A stretch of 64,000 bases of DNA from Hedera helix (Eukaryota; Streptophyta; Magnoliopsida; Apiales; Araliaceae), in NCBI GenBank assembly GCA_947179155.2, contig OX359285.1, forward strand, positions 11,961,010-12,025,009. Reading direction: 5' to 3'. Made by a program: the position numbers and the translations under genes. The notes under the pieces were generated by a model. The model was not told the DNA's origin. It ran no database searches and was given only the letters and a program-made list of their open reading frames with translations. Below, one piece after another: positions 1 to 11,171 of the stretch (positions within the stretch are counted from its first letter, which is position 1; each line of letters starts with the position of its first letter).

Positions 1-290
1 CCCATCATTATCTATTCTAAACTTGACGTTCTTTGCATGAGTTATTTTTGTTTTATATTTTTGACACTCTTCATCTGTCTTCGGTATTTTTTTGACTCTG
101 CATAACAAAGTTGAAACATTCTCTAACACGAATAATTTCTGAGTAGAGTTAGCTGGAACTCTTACCTCAATCTCATGTTTGTCAAACTCTTTTATCAGTA
201 TCTCATTATTTGTTATTACGTTTAACTTGTCTTGATTTTTTCTACTTAACACGTCTGGAATGACGTTCGCTTTCCCTAGATGATATAGAA
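1..290 (-). pseudogene. Ty3/gypsy pol fragment (RNase H-integrase linker)
   Basis: Read on the minus strand, this stretch is open from about 287 to the window edge. It encodes YHLGKANVIPDVLSRK, the characteristic linker that follows RNase H and precedes the integrase zinc-binding region in chromovirus-type Ty3/gypsy polyproteins; about 80 further residues run off the left edge. It is cut at 290 by the TG end of the next LTR. The bases just before that LTR are tagaa, a candidate target duplication whose partner is not in the window. It is a remnant of an older element into which the rest of the left nest was inserted. Lineage within the chromoviruses cannot be fixed from so little. Confidence 0.75.
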
Positions 291-1267
291 TGTAATGATA
301 TGTAATTTTAAAAATATTGTAGATATTATAATTAAATAATGAAATTCAATTTTAGAATTGTGACAAGTATTTTGGGACAAGCAAGTTATAAATTATTTGA
401 TTATGGAATAAAATTCAAGCTTAAGGAAATAATTGTGGATTAAAGAGGACTTAAAATGGCTAAAAAATAAGCAAGAAAAGATTAAGTAAATCATTTTGTC
501 TAGGATTTTTGAAATTGACCAATGTACCATTGGCAACTTAAAGAATGACTTTGGTGTCCAAATAATGAGAATTGTCCATTTTGACATTTAATGTTAGAGT
601 GAAATAACTTGAATGACCCTAACCATGCATGGATTAAGCTAACTAAAGATGGTTAAATATTGGAGCATTACATACAACTTGTGTATGTATATGTTTTGTA
701 AGTATAGACTAGTTATCTCTTAGTTCATCTTCATTTCCTTCCAAGTTGCTGCGTGAGAGAGAGTTTATAGAGAAAAAGAGGAAAGAGCTAGGGTTTTTCT
801 AGAAAAGTGATCAAGAGAAGGAAATCTTGCCATCAAAGTGGAGAATCCAACTCTAAGAAGTTTCCTAGCAAGGAGAAGAAGAGCATAAAGAATGTTAAAA
901 GTGTTATTGTCCTTAAAACTTCTCATTTATGTGCTTAAATGCAAGATTAAGTGTAGCCATGCATGTATTAGTAGTCAAAAGTAAGATTTATATGAGTTAT
1001 GATCTATTTATATGATTCATGACAAAACCCTAAGCTTAAGAGTTGTATCATAAAGGTGGTGTGTTATGTATGCTTATGATCATGGCTAGAAATCATGAAT
1101 TAAAGAAGATCAAGTGTCAAATGTTGTTAGATAGGGTGAAACCCTAATTTGAAGTGATGAAAATGTTTGAAACGAGTGTAATTTATTACTAGATAGCGTA
1201 ATAAGTTCATTATTGGTTGAAAAACATGACTTGTGTAGGAAAATAGAATATTAGGTTATATTTTACA
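291..1267 (+). repeat. 5' LTR of the plus-strand chromovirus, first part
   Basis: It begins TGTAATGATATG directly after gypsy coding sequence and stops at the ttaca target duplication of the 27-kb insertion (1263-1267). The other part resumes at 28273 after the second ttaca (28268-28272). Together they make an LTR of about 2.4 kb. No open reading frame in it looks protein-coding. Confidence 0.7.
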
Positions 1268-4200
1268 TGTGACGCCCCCAAATTACTATACTTACTATAG
1301 CTGACTTGGTGCTTACTATTAATGCTAAATCATTAGGTTTATAGATGATTTCCTTTATTCATAAACAAAGTTCTCATCTTAATTCCCAAAGATCTTTCAT
1401 TATTTCATACCAAGTCCTTGTAATCGATGCAAGAGACTTAATACTCAATCATAACATTTTTTTTATCCATAATATTTAAATATTCTATAACTTTATATGT
1501 TCCAATATCTACGACATTAAATCATTAGGAAGGCTTTTGGGAACAGAGAATCTCGCAGTGAATGTTGGTATCTTCATCAGTGATAAATGTTTGCATCTTT
1601 ATTCGTGAAAAATGGTTGTATCTTTGTCCGGTGCAAAATTCTATTTCTGTACAGAACATTACCCAACTAGTTAAAAACCCTCATTCGAAACATATTTGGT
1701 TATAGTGATATCTCTTCATATCAATAATCCTACTTATCCGACATTCAGAATAGTAATAACGACTAATACCTAGGTTTGAGGAACCTTCACAATGGATTTG
1801 ACCAGTTAACATCGCTTAGTCTTGTCTCGAAAGTGTAACACTCACAAGTTATTTATCGATCCTCATTCAGATAAATAGATCATTATTAATACTATATTAA
1901 GTTTTAACAATTCTAGGTTTAATCAAAATAAAGACGTAACAAGAGAATGTGATCAAACTTGATAGTATTTATATAATATTCGGTTACATTTGTGGAACTT
2001 GTTCTTATTACAAAATGTCATTATGACTACAATTAAGAACAGTTAAGGAAAACAGTAAACTAATCTATGCATTTCTTCTTTCCTTTTTCTTTGAGCCAGA
2101 GCTCTCGGGTTTGTCTGTAATTTAGGTTTATTTGCAAGGGTGAGCTAAAATGCTCAGCAAGTCTTAAACACATAGCATATAAGTGAACTCACACCGATAT
2201 GGATTGTAAGGATTCATGGCACAACAATTGATATTTACAAATGTTTTAACATAGCAAGACTGAGTGGTGGTTAGACTTTGAACTGTTCCTTGTCTTTCAA
2301 CTTAGAACCATTTACAATGGATATAGAAAGGAAATCAACCTAACGACATCCTATGTTATGCATAACATACCTACACTGGACAGATCAAGAACAATGATAC
2401 ATATTCGTTCATCTCAGTTTACTTCACATGTCAGGATCGCCCCAAGATGACTTAATTTGATACAATAAAGCATGCTTCGAATTATATCACAAATAAACAT
2501 TTCATTTTGCAAGTTAGGCCGAAACAAGAACCAATAACTCTCGTATCAAAGATTTATAACACGTTGCATGTACAAAATATATAAATCACATAGAAAGCAA
2601 GTAAACAGAGGTTAAGGATATAAAACTAGCCTTAAAGCACAATTAAGGTTTCCCGGTAATTGTTTAAAATGCCTATATAAAGGGTTACGCGTACCCAAAT
2701 GTTAGTTCGTCAAATTTTCCTTCTTTATACGTGTTTTTATAACTAAACTAGACTAATTTCATTGATGTAATTTATAGGAGACTTGGCTAACTCAAAATCA
2801 TAAAATTTGGTGATTTTTAGGGCTTCCACCCGAGAGCTTCCCTAAATTTTCAACTTTGAGGTCCTTTACGGTAACTGCCATAACTTTGCCATAAGAAAAT
2901 ATTTTGAAGTTATTCTTAAGTCTAAATTGCTTAGAATTTCATGATATACAACTTTAATTTATATTTCTAAGGCAGATTCAGATTTTGAGTTTTCAAAAAA
3001 TGGCAAAAACAGACAGTGAACATGTTTTGCTCAACAATTTTAGGGTTAACCATATGAGACATGTCTCAGTTAGCTTTAATTGCTTAAGATGTCATGTTAT
3101 AAGACTCAATAACACTTCATAATATAAAAATAATAAATCATAAACCTTCTCATAGAAAGATTCACGACTTTTGCTCAAGAACACACGAAGAACACAAAGA
3201 ACGAAAAATCGTACATGGCTACGATTTATGTTCTTGAGCTTTTAGATTTTATACTTGAAATAATTTGAGCATTATACCTACTTACATAAGTCATTATGAC
3301 ACTTTATAATTGATAAAATTTGGTCATTATAATGGATTGCATAACTGATTAAAATAATTTATAATAATGGCTTAAGAACATACAAAGAACATGGAAAACG
3401 ACAATCGTACATGGCTACAACGTACACTCTTAAGCTTTAAACTATGAAATAAAATTCGACATTATAACTATTATAAAATGAATAAAGGCTCAAGAACACA
3501 TAAAGAACATGGATAACGACAATCGTACATTGCTACGACTCGCGGGGTTCTTGAGCTTTTGAAATTAAATACGAAAGAAAAATAGAATATAAAAACTATT
3601 AGAGATTGTACCTTTTGAATTTGCAAGCTTTAACTATTTCTTTGCAATTTTCAAGGTAGTAACTCAATGGAACTCTTTCTAAATATATGTATAGCTTTGA
3701 TGCTTGAATTTTAGCTTTGGAAATGAATGGGAAAACAAGTGAACATGGCTTCCTATTTATAGGCTATGCAAAGCTAGGGCAAAATGGTCATTGTTACAAG
3801 ACTTATAAGCTAAACTAAGCATAAGTGCACCTCCCTTTCCTCACTTGTTTGGCGGACAATATGGACTCCTTTAATGGCATTAATGGTTGAAATCATCACA
3901 TGTTTTGTGACAACACAGTTGACACATGTTAGCTTTTAATTGGTCCACAACTTAGCCTACCAAAGGAATAGTTCTAAGGCTTGTTTGGTTGGTGAATTAA
4001 CCATTTAATTGAGGGATAGTCAAGGTCTTTTACCAAGCTTGATCAAGGTTTGTTTAGTCCTTTTGATAATCTAGCTTAGTCATGATTAGGTTAATTAGCA
4101 ATAAACCTAGGAACTTGATTAGTCGATTAGGTTATTAATTAGCTAATTAGTTTAACATATAGATGAGGCTACTCTTTAGCTTGATTAACTTTAATCCTAG

Positions 4201-4940
4201 TTAGGTTAAGTTTAATTGGATGATAATTAGGTTAAATGGTAATCTAGTTACCCTAACCTAGTTCGATCCCAACCGGATTAATGTTAATCACCTAATTAAG
4301 TTAATTAGTTAGCTAATTCAATTAATTTGTAACTAGGTTTAGGTCTATATTAGGTTTCCTAATCCAATTATCTATAACCTAGTTTATTTCTAAGTATTCC
4401 AGTTGAATTGATCTTTACTGATTTTAAAGTCAAATATTACAGAGTTTTATTCCGAATAAACACTATTCTGTGAAATGAAAAGTCAAAAAGACGTTGCACA
4501 TTTTTTAGTGAATAATGTTTTCGACAACCATTTATCAGAAAATGGTTAGACGATCAAAAAGGCGAAAAAAATATTTTTCTTCTTTTCCCTATTTCATCCT
4601 ATTCCTGACATGTTTTTTGAGAAAAAACTTTTATTGGCTAAGACATTTTTTTAAAGTGTGGGAAAGATGAATCCTAAAACAGATTATCATTTTGACGTAC
4701 ACGTTTCGCTCGAGGACCTAGGTTAGGTTTTCTAGGGTTTAGGATTTAGGTTTTATCCTCTTTTCAGATTTTTGAAAAAAGAACTTTTACTCTTCTTTTT
4801 ACTACTAAGGTTGGATACTCGAACCGTAACACAAAAATAAATAATAACGAAGATTCCATAACACATATAAAATGTAATTTAATCTTTATTTATTCATATA
4901 AAGTCAGATTACAACTCTCTCAGAAGTTCAGAATATTACA
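1268..4940 (-). repeat. 3' LTR of the minus-strand chromovirus
   Basis: About 3.67 kb. In element orientation it starts TGTAATATTC at 4940 and ends GGGGGCGTCACA at 1268. The second copy (19971-28267 minus its insertion) is about 3.59 kb and clearly homologous throughout but visibly diverged, so the insertion is not recent. It carries blocks repeated three times near 3160-3560, each built around acacgaagaacac and cgtacatggctacga. There is also a hairpin with arms TGAGC/GCTCA near 2142-2157 that recurs in the other chromovirus LTRs of the window. Confidence 0.85.
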
Positions 4941-4954
4941 TTCACCCTCCTTAA
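4941..4954 (-). promoter_or_regulatory. Polypurine tract (plus-strand primer) of the chromovirus
   Basis: On the minus strand TTAAGGAGGGTGAA lies directly before the LTR start TGTAATATTC. A purine run of this type touching the 3' LTR is the primer for second-strand DNA synthesis. It fixes the minus orientation of the element together with the primer site at the other end. Confidence 0.75.
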
Positions 4955-4986
4955 AAGAATTTCGTCCTTGAAATTAACTTATATAA

Positions 4987-5343
4987 TTAAGAAAATAAAT
5001 GTGAATATTCTATCTTCATTTTATCTTCTAACTCCCACGTTGCTTCTTCCATGAATTGATTTCTCCATATGACCTTGGCTGAAGGTATAACCTTGTTTCG
5101 CAAGACTTGTTCCTTCCTATCAACAATTTTAACAGGAATTTCCTCGTAGCTTAGGTCATTCTCGATTTGAATGGGTACGTAGCTAATGACGTGTTTGTAA
5201 TCAGGTTTATAAGGACACAATACTGAAACATGAAAATACATTATGTATATGTTCTAGTTTTGGAGGTAAGGCTACTTTATAAGCTATCTCGCCTATTCTT
5301 TGTAATATCTCGAATGGTCCTATAAACCTTGGACTTAGTTTTC
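4987..5343 (-). pseudogene. Integrase C-terminal GPF segment and chromodomain of the chromovirus
   Basis: Reading from 5343 down, the first part encodes RFIGPFEILQRIGEIAYKVALPP, the GPY/F module at the end of integrase. After a one-base frame slip near 5228 the frame ending at 4987 carries a chromodomain: the core RNKVIPSAKVIWRNQ followed by EEATWE and an LF end. Chromodomains at this position define chromoviruses; in the family they steer insertion towards modified histones. The segment is separated from the rest of its integrase (17244 onward) by the Athila insertion, whose TSD ttttc flanks the break. Only about 100 residues remain, and the frame slip would prevent normal expression. Confidence 0.8.
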
Positions 5344-5637
5344 TGATAAGTAGGTTTTATACCTACTATTTCGATGCCAACTTGCTTTAACTTTCGCTTG
5401 TTCTCATTAGTTTTTATTACTTTTCATGCGTTTACGTCTCTTTTGTAGGTTTCATGCTCCATAGCTTATTATTGGCCATTTTCGCCTTTTTGTGGACAAA
5501 CCGGCGTGTTTTGGACTAGAACTTGTGCGGGGAGGAAGAATTGTAATTTTTGGGACAAAAGTGGCTCAATGCGGGAGCGATATGCGTGATGAACGGGTGC
5601 AGCAGAAAATATGGCACAGAGTCCAAGACTGGTGCAC

Positions 5638-5827
5638 GGCGCAGCTGCGCCGCAATCCTTCACAAACCCTGCGCAGCTGCGCAGTAGCTCTACAAGCTGT
5701 TCGACTGGTGCACGGCGCAGCTGCGCCGAATTCCTTCGCATTTGCTGCGCAGCACTTCTGCTGAGTCTTTGACTGCCGTGAGGCGCAGCTGCGCCCCATT
5801 TCAGTACAATAACGGCGCAGCTGCGCC
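5638..5827. repeat. GC palindrome cluster in the 5' LTR
   Basis: The 14-mer GGCGCAGCTGCGCC occurs at 5638, 5714, 5782 and 5814, and the variant TGCGCAGCTGCGCA at 5670; a broken copy lies near 5748. Spacing is 30-70 bp. The cluster ends about 90 bp before the TATA-like motif at 5920. Every copy contains the E-box-type core CAGCTG. Open frames through here (AQLRR-rich) are a by-product of the palindromes. Confidence 0.85.
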
Positions 5828-5919
5828 GGTCCTTCGCACCAAATTCTGAGCTGACTTATTTTAAACGGGCCAATCATGTTGCTTCATGCTACAGTGATCG
5901 CGAGGGAGCAGCTTGAGGC

Positions 5920-5928
5920 TATATATAC
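5920..5928 (+). promoter_or_regulatory. Candidate LTR TATA box
   Basis: TATATATAC lies in GAGGCTATATATACCAG and is conserved at 16143 in the 3' LTR. It is the best TATA match in the LTR and follows the palindrome cluster, so transcription probably starts some 30 bp downstream. This is inferred from sequence alone. Confidence 0.55.
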
Positions 5929-7021
5929 CAGTAGTATCAGTCCAAGGCCACATATAGAAGATAGGAGATAGAAAAGCTAGGTCAAAAGGAAGAAGAGAGC
6001 GTGCATTGTTCATTTCATTCTTTGTTTTCTTTGTTCTCTCTTGTTCCTTGTGATTTAGCTAGAGTAGTATAGCTTAGAGCTGGGCTTTGGACGTTTGAAG
6101 CATTGTGTCAACCTTGTAACTTCGGATTTCAAGAAGAGAAACCGAGCTTTGCATTTCTTAACTTTGTTTTCTCTTTCTTTTCATTTGTAGCTTCAATGTA
6201 TGAACATATGTGGATGATGGTTGTAATTTCTATTATGAACTAACTTCTCTTATGGGATTATAATGAAACCTAGGGTTTAGTTCAATTTGTATGCTTCCTT
6301 GTTTTGGCTAAATGATTATGTATGGATTGTCTAATGTGGTTTATTTTAATTGTTTAAATGCTTGATCATCATTTACCATGTTAACTCACACGGAACCGAG
6401 ATGGGGAGTGTGAGTTTAGAACCGACCATGTTAGCTTGTGTTCATGATTTCACATGACGATGGATTGCATGATTAGTGCTAAGGATAGACATATCCGAAG
6501 CACCACACGTAGTCTTTTGAAAACCTGTGCTTAAACCCGTTTTTCTCTAGGTCACATAGACATATAGTGATTTATTTAACTTGGGTGTTCTTTCCCGTTC
6601 TGTTGCCCTTTGGGTCGGATCTGGGTTGGATATGGGTATGATGCAACGAGAGTTGGTCACACTTTAGTTTCGTGTTTTCGACTAACAATCCGAAATAATC
6701 AGTTAGGTTTAACAGGAAGTAGCACAGTTGAATGACGCCCTAGGTGAAGTTATAATCCCATACCTCATTTGTCTGCTAAAATCGTTTATTAATTAGTTGT
6801 CTTTAATTTTCATAACTTAAATTCATTTCACAATTCCTTAATTTAATTGACACTGTTTAAAGAAACCAAAATAGTTATAAAGCTGCTGCATGATAGTGTA
6901 ATAGCTATCCATAGTCCTCGTGGGAACGATACTTTACTTACTTTATATTACTTGTTGACCACGTGCACTTGCGTGTAAGTGTTGATTTGTCATACGCACG
7001 GTTTGACACCCAACAAGTTTT

Positions 7022-7039
7022 TGGCGCCGTTGCCGGGGA
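7022..7039 (+). promoter_or_regulatory. Primer-binding site of the Athila element
   Basis: TGGCGCCGTTGCCGGGGA lies seven bases after the 5' LTR. It matches the 3' end expected of plant tRNA-Asp and is the standard Athila/Tat primer site, where first-strand DNA synthesis begins. The same string occurs at 44777, where it forms the end of an insertion. Confidence 0.9.
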
Positions 7040-7082
7040 CTTTGAGTAGTTTTTATTACTTTCATTGTCAGTTTAAATTAGA

Positions 7083-8777
7083 TTGGTTTATTTAAACAAT
7101 CTTTTCGTACCTCATTTCTTTTTATCTATTTCTTTGGTTTCAGGTACTTGTGACTTGTGCATGCTAACTCGATCAAAGAAACGTGGGTTGTTGACTCTCA
7201 ACGACAACATTTATACACAAGTTCAACAAGTGATTGAGGTTAGCTCTGACAGTCAAGAGAACATTGAACATGAGGCACCCAAGCCACTAAGAGACTATGC
7301 AACGCCGCGGATAAATGAGTTGCAAGCAAGTATCACAAGGCCGGCAATCACAGCCCTCTCCTTTGAAATTAAACCGAGCACCATTCAAATGGTGAAGAAT
7401 TCAGTACAGTTTTGGGGAATGGCTAATGATGATCCGAACGATCACTTGCTGAGCTTCTTGGAAATCTGTGATACGTTCAAGTTTAATGGAGTAACGGATG
7501 ATGCAGTGAGACTTAGACTCTTTCCATTTACACTGAGAGATAAAGCAAAGAGTTGGCTTCACTCATTACCTCCGGGGTCAATCACTACATGGGAAGACTT
7601 GGCACAGAAATTCCTGAAGAAATTCTTTCCTCCTGCAAAGACCAATAAAATGAGAAATGATATTTCTATGTTTGCACAACAACATGGAGAGTCATTATAT
7701 GAAGCATGGGAGAGGTTTAAAGAGTTGCTAAGAAGATGCCCGCATCATGCACTACCCCAATGGATGCAGATGAACACTTTTTATACTGGTTTGAGTGGTA
7801 ACACTCGGACTAGCATTGACGCAGCATCTGGCGGGGAATTTATGGCAAAGAATTTCGATGAGGCATACGAGCTGCTTGAAACTATGGCTGCCAACAATTA
7901 TCAATGGCCTACTTCTAGGCTAAATCAACCAAAAGTGGCCGGGGTTATAGAAGTAGATGCTATCACAGCCTTAGCAGCTCAATTATCAGTCATGTCCAAG
8001 AAGATTGATGCAATTGCAGATAATAAAGTGCAGCAGGTGGCTTATGTATGTGAGCTATGCGCAGGGGAACATCCTACAGATCAATGTGCTAACAACTCAG
8101 AATCAGTACAGTTTGTGAGTAGCTACCAGAGGCAACCGAATCAGTATCAGAATACATATAACTCTGGAGCTAGGAATCACCCAAACTCATCATGGAGCAA
8201 CAATCAGAACCATCAACAAGCTCTTAGACCACACTATCCTCCCGGATTTCAGAGTCATCAACATGCAGCACAACCGTCCCAACCAGAGAGAAAGCCAGAC
8301 TTAGAAGAATTAATGTTGAAATACATGGCTAACACTGATGTGTTGATAAAGAGTCAGTCTGCTTCCATCAAAAATTTGGAGAACCAAGTGGGCCAAATGG
8401 CCAATTTGCTGGCAAACAGACCTCAAGGATCTGTTCCAAGCAATACAGAAGAAAACCCAAGAAGAGAGGGAAAGGAGCACTGCAAAGCTGTCATGACTAG
8501 AAGCGGGAAACAGTTTATGCCAACTGGCGCAAATGAGCTGGCAGTACAAAGAGAAACAGAACAGTTGCATCCCGCCTCAGACTCAGTTGGTGCAGAAAGC
8601 TCTAAGGAAAAGGAGGAAGTTGTTGTAGAGACTGAAGCAGGAAACAAGGATCAACCAGAAAAGCCTCCGGTTACTCACACACGAGTCTATCCTCCAGTAC
8701 CTTTTCCACAGAGGCTTCAGAAACAGAAATTGGACAAGCAGTTCGCTAAGTTCCTGGAAATTTTCAAGAAGCTGTAA
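7083..8777 (+). CDS. gag: Athila gag
   Basis: 564 codons from the first ATG, but the second Met (7161, start MLTRSKKRG) looks like the true start: it follows a splice-acceptor-like TTTGGTTTCAG ending at 7143 and matches the usual basic Athila gag start. Residues about 110-280 form the retrotransposon gag (capsid) domain, with WGMANDDPNDHL, AKSWLHSLPPGSITTW and KFLKKFFP. A zinc knuckle CELCAGEHPTDQC (C-X2-C-X3-H-X4-C) lies near residue 325. The C-terminal third is Gln/Asn-rich and low in complexity. The frame ends at a TAA at 8775 and continues in the same frame into protease from 8778, so the stop looks like a point mutation in what was one gag-pol reading frame. Confidence 0.93.
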   Translation: MVYLNNLFVPHFFLSISLVSGTCDLCMLTRSKKRGLLTLNDNIYTQVQQVIEVSSDSQENIEHEAPKPLRDYATPRINELQASITRPAITALSFEIKPSTIQMVKNSVQFWGMANDDPNDHLLSFLEICDTFKFNGVTDDAVRLRLFPFTLRDKAKSWLHSLPPGSITTWEDLAQKFLKKFFPPAKTNKMRNDISMFAQQHGESLYEAWERFKELLRRCPHHALPQWMQMNTFYTGLSGNTRTSIDAASGGEFMAKNFDEAYELLETMAANNYQWPTSRLNQPKVAGVIEVDAITALAAQLSVMSKKIDAIADNKVQQVAYVCELCAGEHPTDQCANNSESVQFVSSYQRQPNQYQNTYNSGARNHPNSSWSNNQNHQQALRPHYPPGFQSHQHAAQPSQPERKPDLEELMLKYMANTDVLIKSQSASIKNLENQVGQMANLLANRPQGSVPSNTEENPRREGKEHCKAVMTRSGKQFMPTGANELAVQRETEQLHPASDSVGAESSKEKEEVVVETEAGNKDQPEKPPVTHTRVYPPVPFPQRLQKQKLDKQFAKFLEIFKKL

Positions 8778-8810
8778 ATAAACATACCATTTGCAGAAGC
8801 TTTAGAACAG

Positions 8811-10289
8811 ATGCCGAGCTATGCTAAGTTCATGAAAGGGATTCTGTCAAGAAAGAAGAGATTGGAAGACTTTGAGACTGTGGCTCTAACTGAGGAATGT
8901 AGTGCAGTCTTACAAAGGAAACTACCTCCTAAACTGAAGGATCCGGGGAGTTTCACTATTCCTTGCGAGATAGGGAGTGTGTATTTCAACAGATGCTTAT
9001 GTGACTTAGGAGCAAGCATTAACCTCATGCCATTGTCAATTTACACACAGTTGGGACTTCTTGCACCAAAGCCCACAAACATATCCCTACAGCTCGCAGA
9101 TAGATCAATTACATATCCAAGAGGGATTGTGGAGGACATTCTGGTCAAAGTTGACAAGTTCATATTCCCCGCGGACTTCATTATCCTAGACTATGAAGAG
9201 GACAAGGATATTCCCATAATCTTGGGGAGACCATTTCTAGCCACGGGGAGAACTCTCATCGATGTACAAAAGGGAGAATTAACAATGAGGGTCCAGGACC
9301 AAAGAATAACCTTCAATGTGTTCCGGGCAATGAAGTTCCCTTCCGATGAAGAAGAATGCTTCCGAATGGATGTGGTAGAAAGGGTGGTGGAAGAGGAGTT
9401 TCTGAAAATTGCAAGTAAAGATCCGATGGAAACTACCTTGGTGAAGGATAGTGACAGTGACAATGATGAGTCGGGGATGGATGACTGTATCTATGAGCTG
9501 GAAGCACTACCACAGGTGAACACATGCAAGATACCTGTTGAGCAGTTAGAAAGTGCAGAAGAACCTCCAGATCGCTTGAAACCATCCTTGGAGGTACCTC
9601 CTACTCTTGAGCTTAAACCGCTCCCATCACATCTAAGGTATGCTTATTTAGGTGAATCAAATACTTTACCTGTGATTATTGTATCTGCACTAACCCCTTT
9701 ACAGGAAAGTAAGCTGATAAGAATCTTGAGAGAATTCAAGGAAGCTATCGGATGGACAATAGCCGACATCAAGGGCATTAGTCCGTCCTTCTGCATGCAC
9801 AAGATTCTTATGGAAGAGGACAGTAAACCAACTGTGGAGCATCAGAGAAGGCTCAACCCCATCATGAAAGAGGTTGTCAAGAAGGAGATTTTGAAATTGC
9901 TAGATGCTGGGATCATATATCCTATCTCCGACAGTGCATGGGTGAGCCCTGTCCAATGTGTGCCCAAGAAAGGAGGGATGACAGTTGTGAAGAATGAGCA
10001 TAATGAATTGATACCGACAAGGACAGTGACCAGTTGGAGGGTGTGTATGGACTACAGAAAGCTGAACAAGGCAACCAGAAAAGACCACTTTCCATTGCCG
10101 TTCATTGACCAAATGTTGGACAGACTTGCGGGTCATGAATACTACTGTCTGCTGGATGGCTATTCGGGGTACAATCAGATAGCCATTGCACCTGAGGACC
10201 AGGAAAAGACAGCCTTCACTTGCCCCTACGGGACGTTTGCATTCAGACGGATGTCCTTCGGGCTTTGCAATGCACCAGCAACATTTTAA
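8811..10289 (+). CDS. pol: Athila pol, first part: aspartic protease and N-terminal RT
   Basis: Same frame as gag; the similarity to Athila actually starts at 8778, just after the TAA. The protease has its active-site motif CDLGASINLMP near residue 65 and the second conserved block PIILGRPFLATG near residue 135. An acidic linker follows, then RT from about residue 300: WVSPVQCVPKKGG, WRVCMDYRKLNKAT, the first catalytic region CLLDGYSGYNQI and FGLCNAPATF. The ORF stops at TAA (10287) directly after NAPATF; the next ORF resumes in the same frame without loss, so this is a second nonsense change. Protease would process the polyprotein and RT would copy the RNA inside the particle, but this copy is broken. 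Confidence 0.93.
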   Translation: MPSYAKFMKGILSRKKRLEDFETVALTEECSAVLQRKLPPKLKDPGSFTIPCEIGSVYFNRCLCDLGASINLMPLSIYTQLGLLAPKPTNISLQLADRSITYPRGIVEDILVKVDKFIFPADFIILDYEEDKDIPIILGRPFLATGRTLIDVQKGELTMRVQDQRITFNVFRAMKFPSDEEECFRMDVVERVVEEEFLKIASKDPMETTLVKDSDSDNDESGMDDCIYELEALPQVNTCKIPVEQLESAEEPPDRLKPSLEVPPTLELKPLPSHLRYAYLGESNTLPVIIVSALTPLQESKLIRILREFKEAIGWTIADIKGISPSFCMHKILMEEDSKPTVEHQRRLNPIMKEVVKKEILKLLDAGIIYPISDSAWVSPVQCVPKKGGMTVVKNEHNELIPTRTVTSWRVCMDYRKLNKATRKDHFPLPFIDQMLDRLAGHEYYCLLDGYSGYNQIAIAPEDQEKTAFTCPYGTFAFRRMSFGLCNAPATF

Positions 10290-10295
10290 AGGTGT

Positions 10296-11171
10296 ATGAT
10301 GGCCATCTTTTCTGGCATGGTGGAGCAGAATGTGGAAGTCTTCATGGACAACTTCTCTGTATTTGGGGATTCCTTTGAGTTGTGTCTGGAGAATTTGATT
10401 CTGGTATTGAAACGCTGCATAGAGACAAATCTGATTCTAAACTGGGAGAAATGCCATTTCATGGTACAGGAAGGAATCATCCTTGGACACAAGGTTTCAG
10501 GGAAAGGATTGGAGGTTGACAAGGCGAAGCTGGAGATTATTGAGAAATTGCCACCACCTACAACTGTTAAAGGGGTGCGCAGTTTTTTAGGTCATGCGGG
10601 CTTTTACAGACGATTCATCAAGGACTTCTCCAAAATCTCCAAGCCTTTATGCAGTCTACTAGAAAAAGAGGTCCAGTTCAAATTTGATGAAGATTGTTTA
10701 AAGGCATTTGAGCTGTTCAAGTCAAAGCTAACATCAGCACCCATAATTGTAGTACCGGATTGGTCTATACCATTCGAGCTGATGTGCGATGCTAGCGATT
10801 ATGCAGTGGGGGCAGTTTTGGGTCAGCGCAAGGAAAAGATTTTTCATGTTATCTACTATGCCGGCAAGACCTTAACAGATGCTCAACTAAACTACACCAC
10901 CACCGAGAAAGAGCTATTAGCGGTTGTATACGCTTTCGACAAATTCAGGTCGTATCTCGTTGGAACAAAAGTTGTGGTGTACACGGATCATGCTGCTATT
11001 AGATATCTGATTTCTAAGAAAGATGCAAAGCCGAGACTTATCAGATGGATTCTTCTTCTCCAAGAGTTCGATCTAGAAATTCGAGACAAAAGGGTTCAGA
11101 AAACCAAGTGGCAGATCATCTTTCTAGATTGGAACATCCGGAACAGGATAGGAAGGACGAGGCGGATATAA
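10296..11171 (+). pseudogene. pol: Athila pol, second part: RT C-terminus and RNase H
   Basis: Continues the RT fold in the frame of the previous ORF. The catalytic box is FMDN at 10341-10352, where active elements have two consecutive Asp residues, so one metal-binding residue is replaced by Asn (codon AAC at 10350). Downstream are LGHKVSGKGLEVDKAK, FLGHAGFYRRFIKDFS and an RNase H domain with CDASDYAVGAVL, EKELLAVVYA and YTDHAAIRYL. Near 11087 one A appears missing from a run of A's; after that the true frame continues in the ORF starting at 11045, and the last 25 or so residues here are out of frame. Confidence 0.88.

Larger units (their letters stand above)
5344..7015 (+). repeat. 5' LTR of the Athila element
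   Basis: 1,672 bp from TGATAAG to ACCCAACA. It holds five copies of the palindrome GGCGCAGCTGCGCC or close variants (5638-5827), a TATA-like TATATATAC at 5920, and a GTAAGT splice-donor-like site at 6975 close to the LTR end. The 3' copy has an extra 8 bases near 15965 within one palindrome. Confidence 0.95.

Noticed and set aside
7022..7039. tRNA gene fragment
   Set aside because: The 18 bases complement a tRNA 3' end and lie next to an LTR; this is the primer-binding site. No cloverleaf is present.
8310..8647. Minus-strand ORFs inside Athila gag
   Set aside because: Shadows of the plus-strand coding frame.
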